Below, in pieces: positions 42,649 through 49,608 of a stretch of DNA of 49,608 bases (the stretch's first letter is position 1; every line of letters begins with the position of its first letter). The translations under genes were made by a program, and so were the position numbers. Source of the DNA: Polymyxa betae (Eukaryota; Endomyxa; Phytomyxea; Plasmodiophorida; Plasmodiophoridae); NCBI GenBank assembly GCA_003693705.1, contig RBZT01000294.1, forward strand, positions 1 through 49,608, given 5' to 3'. The notes beneath the pieces were generated by a model. That model ran no database searches and was not told the origin of the DNA. It saw only the letters and a program-made list of their open reading frames with translations.

Positions 42649-44380
42649 ATGTTCGGCCGTGCGATTCCCATCCTGATACTGAGCCTATCTGAGTGCTTGG
42701 CTGCATTCAGCCATAAACCTTGTAATGTTACATACTATCTGGAAGAGACTCCTGATAGAGTCTATCCTTTCGATCTCAATATCAGTATCTATCCTCCAGA
42801 TATTAATGTGAGTCTATATTCTCCAGATCTCACAGACACACGAGTAAGATTTCTGTAACAGGAAGAAGTCACATCTCTTCTACCTGATATTGGAACATTA
42901 TCAACATCAACATCTTTATTACATCATACAGATTATGTTCCAGCTCTACCTCCTATTCAGGAATCTATCAATGTAATGTTTCCTTATCAAGTCTAATGTC
43001 TTTGAAATCTCTGACATAGTCATAATCAGAAAAATGAACCAGTTGAAAATATCTCCCGGAAACGTCCTCGTATTGACGAGACATCATCGCCAACCGACCT
43101 TTTAGATCCCTTCAATCATAATGTGACTGATTTCAATGACTACAACAGTCTCTGCAAGTTTCTGGTGAATTTAAAGGAGTCCTTGTGTCTGGCTTATATT
43201 GACTGTAGATTAGCTCAAAGAGCAGTGTAATGACGAACTTCATTTTCTGTCTTCAAAGTCCGTTGGTGATGCAGATCAATGCTTCATGATCAACTGTCAA
43301 TTAGCTATCAATGTGAAAGGACATGATCTTGATCTGAGCGAGATCCAACGAATCCGTTCTGCTCAGAGCACATTACGAAAACTGATTCTGATTGCGAATC
43401 TGTATCGGAAATTGATCTGGGCGTCCCGGAAATATGAATGGACTTGGAAGAAGGTTGATGGGAGAATACAGACTTGGATGTATAAGGTGTGTCGTCCTGT
43501 ACTACGATGTGTTATGGAATGCTATCAGAAAGATCATCGGATGTTTCAGGGACTCTGGGGGAATCCCTTCAGTCATCGGATCCTCCGTAAAGAATGTTCC
43601 AGAGATGAATGTCGATCTAAAACTGTCAGCTGCCAATCAGTTGATGAATTTGGTCCGAGATGGCTCGTTCATCTCTATTGACACTCCTGATCTACAGAGC
43701 GACAATAATCCGCCCGTAAAACGGATGAAATTTTGTTCACCAGAACAGGATCCCGCTCTGCCTGTGTTTAGCGGGTTTCCTGCATTTCTGAGATTGTTTG
43801 ATTTTAGTGTGGAGAAGATCACAGACTACACTACTCTGTGTGCTTTTCTGGTGAGATTGATTCATATTAAATGGGGAATATCACTCTGAATCTGTAATTC
43901 AGAAAAAGCAGCCTGATGATGACGAGTACGCGTTTCTTACTGATACAAATATATTGTTCCCATCAAAAGGCAGAAAACACGCTGCAAAAGACCCCAAAAT
44001 TATCAAAGTTCTCGATGATCAGATCATATTGACAGAAACTTCGGAAATCTCAACTTCGGTTACCACGTTACAGAGGTTGATATTGGTGGCCAGTTTATGT
44101 CTAAAATTAGTTCGGGCCAAGATTACCGACCCGAACTTGCACCTGAGACGTGAACGCTGTATTGACTGGCTGAATCGAAAATGTTTCTCCGTTCTTTCAT
44201 GAGTTTCAATATGCTTTCAGAACGATCTTCGGTTCTTTCAATCTCGTTGGGGAAAAATCCGTTCCCTCATTCTATTTTGCGAAAGCTTTGTTCTAGGCAC
44301 AATGGCAAGAGTGATCAGTGCGGATATGAGTCTCTCATTGTCAGTGACCATGAGAAACTCTCTATCAATCACAGCTAGTT
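42649..44380 (+). pseudogene. Family copy 10: near full-length pseudogene lacking exon 5
   Basis: Exon 1 is 42649-42990 (114 codons, signal peptide FGRAIPILILSLSECLAA, extra pro-region repeat) with TAA replacing Tyr at 42856-42858. Intron 1 is 42991-43029 (39 nt, three in-frame stops), exon 2 43030-43164, intron 2 43165-43213 (49 nt), exon 3 43214-43850 with one extra A near 43622, intron 3 43851-43902 (52 nt), and exon 4 from 43903 with TGA in place of a conserved Cys near 44201 and two extra bases near 44255. Homology ends near 44380, where LINE sequence starts. All splice sites are intact, so gene structure outlived coding capacity. Confidence 0.85.
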
Positions 44381-44389
44381 TGTAAAGTG

Positions 44390-45000
44390 GTTACCGTGAT
44401 TAAAATCGAATTTCAAGAGAAGGATCGCATCCAGCCTGATAACATGACAATAAAAACTGCAGAATCTGTACGATATCTCTGGTCAGAGATGGCCACTTGC
44501 GCGAGGGTCGTTGACAAAATCAACAAACTAGTATATCCAATCCAATCGATTCAGAGATGGCCGCAAACAGAGCAAAGAACAATTCTACCTTCCTGATCCG
44601 AACTGGCAAAATTTGCATGCGAATCACAAGCAGATGTAAATCGATAAAAACAACTTCGTAAATACAGAATACCAAACAAAATCTTTCAGCACGCGCGTCA
44701 TGCCTTCATTTGTGGTATTTCATCTATCATATTCCATGGCTGGGAGGAGAAACATCAATAACGGGAACCATTCGCACATTAGAGATCGCATATAATGAGT
44801 TATGAGAACTCACACAGGCTGTATGAGATCTACCGCTCTCCCGCTGCTATATACAATATCACGATTCCCTCTTTCGGGAAATAGTATCAGACTCTGCTAT
44901 GAGCAGTAATAAAAGCTGAAGCACAAGGAAACCTTCTGGGAGAAGATTACCGATTATGGGATCTTCGAATGCAATATAGATTAATGGACGCCTTTCGGTA
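44390..45000 (+). mobile_element. LINE fragment: RT C-terminus to 3' region
   Basis: The frame ESVRYLWSEMATCARVVDKI, then after shifts KIFQHARHAFICGISS, then EAQGNLLGEDYRLWD, parallel in order the 45660 fragment and the minus-strand LINE at 1-474. It truncates family copy 10. Confidence 0.65.
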
Positions 45001-45655
45001 GAGACAGATTAGCGATCGAACATCGCAATAGAATATGACTCCAAAATCCACCCACAGGATATTATAGAATCTGATACTCTCGAAATATTGAGTCAACGTG
45101 AATAATGCTGTCTCGAAATATGAACATTTCAGGAGGAGATGCTCCAGATGTCTCGTTATATTGATTACAATATCGACATGTGTTTTCTTGTTCAATTTTG
45201 CATCTGATGGAGATGATCTCTACACCGAGTATGTCCGGATCATGCTCTGTGGGTGGTCGTGATATTCTCTGATTCGTATGGTGTGTTTCTCACGTTTCTG
45301 GGATGCGACCATTTGCGAATTTTTTCGCGCGATTACCTTTGATTAAGCTCGACCAATTGCGATGTTGAATCTTCCAAACAATACATGCACATTAACTGCA
45401 GCAACCATCACTATTAAAATCACTCAGGAAAATCAACAAATGCAAACATAGCACGAGTTGTCCGAACTAAAAAATTCTCCTTACAGTTCTGATGCAGCTA
45501 GACAGAGACAAAACACAATTTTAAAGTACTGACAGTCATGGATTAGCTGAAAATCAGAAAAAAAAACGATGTAGAAGCTGCCAACATGGATGAATTAACG
45601 CGAAACCAAATGAACAAATCCCTGAACATTGTAAAGCCTACCAAACAATAGAATG
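45001..45655. other. Intergenic, nothing recognised
   Basis: Spacer between two LINE pieces. Short frames have no motifs. Confidence 0.35.
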
Positions 45656-45659
45656 CAAG

Positions 45660-46540
45660 CCTAAAATGTTTGGACACCACCTTTAATGAGGGCAGTACGA
45701 TTACAGAACAAAACAAATCGAATTTCTCAGAAAATGTTCCGCCAAGCCTGGCCTGCATTCAAAGGAGGAATTTTAAACATTAACGCAGCATGGACTGGAG
45801 CGAACATCGTCATAACCAAGACGATACGACCATTGGAACTCGAATATAATGGATATATGAGAGCAAACTCTGAATGTATGAGTTACTCATACATACCACT
45901 TTTACTTGCAACGTCAAAATTCCCTTCACTGAAAGCCAAAATCATTACAGACTCGACATTAACAGTACTCATCGCAGAAGCTCAAGGCAATGTATTAGGC
46001 GAAGATTAGATGAAATGGAACGAACAAGGATGTACAGCAGATGGATGGACTCCTTTCGGGTTTGTTAGAAGAGCTGTAGAAGTTACCAATTCAGAGATAC
46101 ACATGTCTTTATCCACCCAAAGTATTGATAAAATCCCTTATACTGGAGCAACTTACCAAATATAAATTCCATTTTAGTTCCAGAGAAACACTACACAATC
46201 ACGAGAACGCGCAATTAATCCCCAGACATTTGGAAATTTCACTTTGGACAGATTGTAGTTTCAACAGAGACATTTCACCATCGGAGCACATAATATGTGG
46301 TGATGCCTTGATAATACGCATCTCTGACCCAGACTCTCACAGCTCTATTTTTGAACTTGAGATCCACTCCTCATTACAGATAGAAGACGTGACGTCACCA
46401 AATCGAATCATTATACGTTTGCAACCGGCTGTTCTCAACAAGCTGCGCACAGCTGCTTGGATGCGCAATATTGTACAACTAATAGCCATAGATTTGAAAA
46501 CGGGTGTCGACCGCGACACGGCGCAACCATGATTCAGGCG
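45660..46540 (+). mobile_element. LINE fragment: RT thumb to RNase H region
   Basis: RISQKMFRQAWPAFKGG, then EYNGYMRANSEC, then EAQGNVLGED are parallel to the LINEs at 23-250 and 44390. Further on, the frame 46125-46532 contains ISLWTDCSFN, like the first RNase H strand with its Asp. Frames are broken. Confidence 0.65.
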
Positions 46541-46544
46541 ATAT

Positions 46545-46925
46545 GATGATCTGCCAAAATTTTATTAAAGGCGACTGAGCTAGCCTGAACCGCAAACACT
46601 CGAGCTAACAAAACCTTTAATACCAGTAATTTTTTGATTCTATCCGTTTGTCATTCGTAGAAACTATCAAGATTAAGACATAGACAAGGGGCAAACTTGT
46701 GCATTCCGACGCTTCAAACGCCTTGTGCATTCTTGGCCATCACATTCTTCATTATCAGTAGAGTCGAATGTAAGCTTGGAAGAAAGTGAAGTCGCACAAG
46801 CTGATGAATTAAAGGAATGATCTGTATTGATATAGGACAGTACGCGAAGGGCCTGGGCAGGGCAAGATCAAGGACTTGATCGACGGCACGAGATCGACGA
46901 TTTAACGTGACAATTCGTCACGTGA
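46545..46925. other. Spacer, possibly the 3' LTR of the copia element
   Basis: On the minus strand this lies directly after the copia coding region. It contains strong inverted repeats GATCAAG-GA-CTTGATC (about 46868) and CGTGAC-AATTC-GTCACG (about 46907-46923). An LTR is likely by position, but no second LTR is present for comparison. Confidence 0.35.
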
Positions 46926-47190
46926 TCATGTCTTGGTCAGAATCTTCACACTCGCCCTTGTCGTCGTGGAAGGCCTCTTGATCCGATTCCCCAAGTAAAA
47001 GTGCAGATTTTGTTGATGAAATTTATGGTTCCTAAAAATTTTGTGAGCGGGTCTGCAATCATATTTCTGGTTGAACATTTCTTGATTCGAACTGTGTTGA
47101 TTTTGATCATGTCGCGGATCTAATTGACACGAAGAGAGCGATATGTTTGGTGCGCGCAGGTGTACGATTGCCTTGAACCGGAGCAATGCA

Positions 47191-48130
47191 TCAGGAATTG
47201 CCCCCATAGATGTCGATTGCATGTTGAGGGTTCTTTAAGCACATATCATCGAGCAAGCTAGAAAGCCACGCTGCATCCTTTGCGGCTTCACATAAGGTGT
47301 TGCATTCAGCCTCAGTGGTGGACAATGCGGTGATTTTCTGAAGTCTCGATGACCAGCATATCGGGCCGTTCGTAAAGAAAACCCATCCGGATGTTGATTT
47401 GGAGTCGGCCAGCTCGCTCGCAAAATCCGAATCGCAGTAACAGTATATGGACTTGGATCGGAAATCTCGGAAGACAATGCCTCGACTTGTTGTTCCGCTG
47501 AGATAACGTAATATCCGCTTAATCTTGCATACGTCGAGAGAAGTTGGATTTGAAATATTTCTTGCAGCTGCGTGGACCGCTTGAGCAATATCCGGCCTAG
47601 TGGAATTGCTGATATAGAGGAGGCTGTCGACGGCTTCTCTGTATGGAAACGAGACATCTTCAGTTTGTTCTGGGGTTTCGGACTGCTTCGACTTCAGTGA
47701 TGATGTCTTGACAGGATTGGAACCTGCCATGTTGAAGTGGTCTAGACGTCGCTCAACATATGCCTGCTGTGTGACTGTTACACGCCCACGAGTGCAATCG
47801 TGTGTGACCTGCCATCCGAGAATTCTCTTGGCCTCTCCCAGGAACTTAAATTTTAGGTTGTGGGAGATTGATGATTCAAATTCGGTAACGTTACTTTCAG
47901 TCTTGGATGCGATAAGCAGATCGTCCACGTACTATATAAGTGTAAATTCGGACTTCACGGACATTTTGAAGAGCAGACATGTAATGATTTCTCGAATCCT
48001 GAACGCACCATTTTTCTGACATTAGTCCAAGCAATATTCGAAGTGTTGTACTCGACGCAACTGGTTAGAATGTATCGTCATAATCGACTCCGTATCGTTG
48101 GCTAAATACTTGTTCTACTAGGCGGACCTT
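47191..48130 (-). pseudogene. Copia reverse transcriptase and RNase H
   Basis: RYGVDYDDTF near 48075-48105 and YVDDLLIAS (catalytic pair at 47920-47931) mark the copia RT. A TAG lies immediately before YVDD in frame. RPDIAQAVHAAARN, LRYLSGTTSRG, YCDSDFASE and SSRLQKITALSTTEAE give the connection and RNase H. The last 245 codons are open, but the domain cannot be made whole. Confidence 0.85.
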
Positions 48131-48795
48131 GTAGCTTTCAATATTGCCTTTATCGTCGAGTTTAGCCTTGAAGACCAATTTAGACTTGATGGGCGTCCGT
48201 CCAGCTTGAAGTTTTGCCAGCGTCCATGTTTTTGTTTTCGAGTAATGAGATAAATTTGCTGTCCATTACTGAGTTCCCACTGCTCATGATCGTGTCGTGA
48301 AATTGCGTCCTTATGAAGAACGTTCGAGTACCGCATTAATTTGATGGTTGCGAGTACGTCCGTTCCCTTTACGCATCATTCGTTCCATATGTTCTCTTTC
48401 CTGCATCTCTTGAAAGCGCGGGGCCTGTTTACGAATTCGTGTTAGGGTTCTGGTTTCCATAGTAGCTGCCTCTGGTAAAGTTGAGAGTTGCTCTTCAGAC
48501 ATAGGGTCCGTTTCGTGGTTATGGTTGTTTGGGGGAGAGGTCGCGATGGAAGATACTGGATCGTCTGAAGTTTGTAACGTTTCGGTAGTCTCATCGTTAA
48601 TGTTACTCGTATCAATGCGGAAAAATCCTCGTCTTCGGATATCTCATATTCCAATGGATCCGCCATCGGCTCACTGCTATGATGATTTTCAGGTTGATTT
48701 TGAACGATGGAGGACCATGAACGTTCAGTGATATTATCTTCGAAATAATTTCCTAGATGCGCTTATGCGGCTTGAGGTTCTAATCAAAGGTCGCG

Positions 48796-49268
48796 TCACG
48801 TGTGGGGAAAATTCTTCCCGTACTGTCCTCTTGGACTATTTAACCCTTCTGTGATCGAAGATAACCCAGAAACGTGCAGAAGGAAGTTTGTACGTCGAAC
48901 TTGCGTCTTTTTTGGTCCGGAATATGAGCAAAGGCTCTGCAGCCGAATGTCCGTACGTGTGATCAGTCTAAAATCACGCCGAAGAACAGTTCGTAAGGCG
49001 TGCGGCCTTTGTTCGCTGAAGATGGTATGCGGTTGGTGATATGCACGGCAGTGGCCATGGCCTGACCCCATGAATCGGTTTAGAAGTCCCGCATGGAGCA
49101 TCATTGTGCGAGCTCTGTCCGTTAACGTGCGATTCATGCGTTCCGCCACACCATTTTGCTGCGGAGTATATGGAATCGATCTCTGTAGCCGGATCCCTCT
49201 GAACGTTAACATCTTGCGAATGTATTGGGATGTGAATTCGGCCGCATTATCCGTTTGTGTTAGGATCG
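48796..49268 (-). pseudogene. Copia integrase fragment
   Basis: The minus frame gives QTDNAAEF, then IPYTPQQNGVAERMNRTL, the catalytic Asp-to-Glu stretch of copia integrase, followed by a frameshift. The N-terminal zinc finger is lost beyond the break at 49268. Confidence 0.85.
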
Positions 49269-49299
49269 AGTAAAAAGTCCCCTCTTATTGGTTAGATAA

Positions 49300-49550
49300 A
49301 CGGTGCGATGACTCGGGAGCAGAGGGTAGGACGCGGGGGACCGGTGTCCTGCAACGGAGCGACGCCAGGGAGTCCTCGGAGGCGGAGCGGCGGGGCACGG
49401 AGTGGAGCGGAGAGAGGGTCGGAGTGGAGCGGTGAGGGGATCGTAGTGGAGCGTAGGAAGGACGTACGGAGCGGTGCCGGTGAGACGGAGGCGGAGCGGA
49501 GACGAAGGTCGGAGGGGAGTCGGAGGTGAGGCGAGGCGAGAGAACGAAGC
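49300..49550. repeat. GC-rich degenerate GGAGCG(G/A)-type repeat
   Basis: Irregular repeats of GGAGCGGAG/GGAGTGGAGCGG occupy this stretch, giving long but meaningless open frames on both strands. It abuts the broken end of the copia element. Confidence 0.75.
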
Positions 49551-49608
49551 AATAGAGAGTCGGAGACGAGATGAGAAACGTATGAATTTTGGAGTTGATC
49601 GGAATGGT

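Larger units (their letters stand above)
46926..49268 (-). mobile_element. Ty1/copia LTR retrotransposon, truncated
   Basis: The minus-strand order is integrase, then RT, then RNase H, the copia order. Integrase precedes RT, unlike gypsy. Several frames and stops break it. The 5' part (gag, protease, integrase N-terminus, 5' LTR) is missing beyond 49268, where a GC-rich repeat begins. Confidence 0.85.

Noticed and set aside
49308-49552. Open frames on both strands of the terminal GC-rich repeat
   Set aside because: Low-complexity degenerate repeat keeps several frames open by chance.

Overview
This window is eukaryotic nuclear DNA. It has GT-AG spliceosomal introns, a core histone H4 gene, an interrupted gene for mitochondrial ribosomal protein mS29 (DAP3) with a mitochondrial presequence, a small twin-CX3C Tim chaperone gene, a Pol III-terminated tRNA-His gene, AATAAA poly(A) signals, and several classes of eukaryotic transposable element (LINE, Ty3/gypsy, Ty1/copia, solo LTR, MULE-like foldback elements, tRNA-like SINEs). 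I cannot name the organism. Its histone H4 departs from the usual animal and plant sequence at several positions, and many introns are very short (39-58 nt), which suggests a compact or fast-evolving lineage. Only a few housekeeping genes are intact; most of the window is repeats and decayed gene copies.

Layout. 1-3270: a dead LINE on the minus strand, split by a 334-bp solo LTR with a 5-bp target duplication (2164-2497). 5358-6041: a gene for a two-helix membrane protein of unknown function, with an unusual excess of the pentamer GTTAC. 7337-21234: copies 1-4 of an unrecognised gene family, with two MULE-like foldback elements (16082-16639 and 18832-19420), each flanked by a perfect 9-bp target duplication; the second has disrupted copy 4. 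22380-25304: a housekeeping island with tRNA-His, histone H4, a Tim9-like gene and a small type I membrane protein. 27260-33560: LINE and SINE pieces and family copies 5-7; copy 6 is the best preserved and copy 7 is inverted. 33853-38640: a possible F-box exon, an LTR fragment, a truncated Ty3/gypsy element and the 3' end of copy 8. 39507-41286: the mS29 gene. 41655-46540: copies 9-10 and several LINE fragments. 46926-49268: a truncated Ty1/copia element. 49300-49550: a GC-rich degenerate repeat.

The main finding is the multicopy family. Comparing about ten copies gives a five-exon ancestral gene of about 629 codons. Exon 1 encodes a signal peptide and a short repeated pro-region. Exon 2 carries a basic SRKR(S/P)R site. 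Exons 3 and 4 encode two homologous cysteine-rich domains, each with C-x5-C-x3-CC and a W-G-N-P-F motif. Exon 5 encodes a Cys/His-rich tail. The introns before exon 3 and before exon 4 lie at the same position and phase relative to the domain, so the duplicated unit included its intron. Intron 1 is exactly 39 nt in all six copies where it is intact. It is in frame and usually carries a TGA in its branch-point-like CTGA, so retention would give a short secreted peptide and splicing the long protein. Most copies are broken by frameshifts, stops, truncations or transposons, and copy 3 is a mosaic made by unequal recombination. The family looks like a rapidly duplicating locus for secreted proteins, with a store of pseudogenes. 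Its function is unknown to me.
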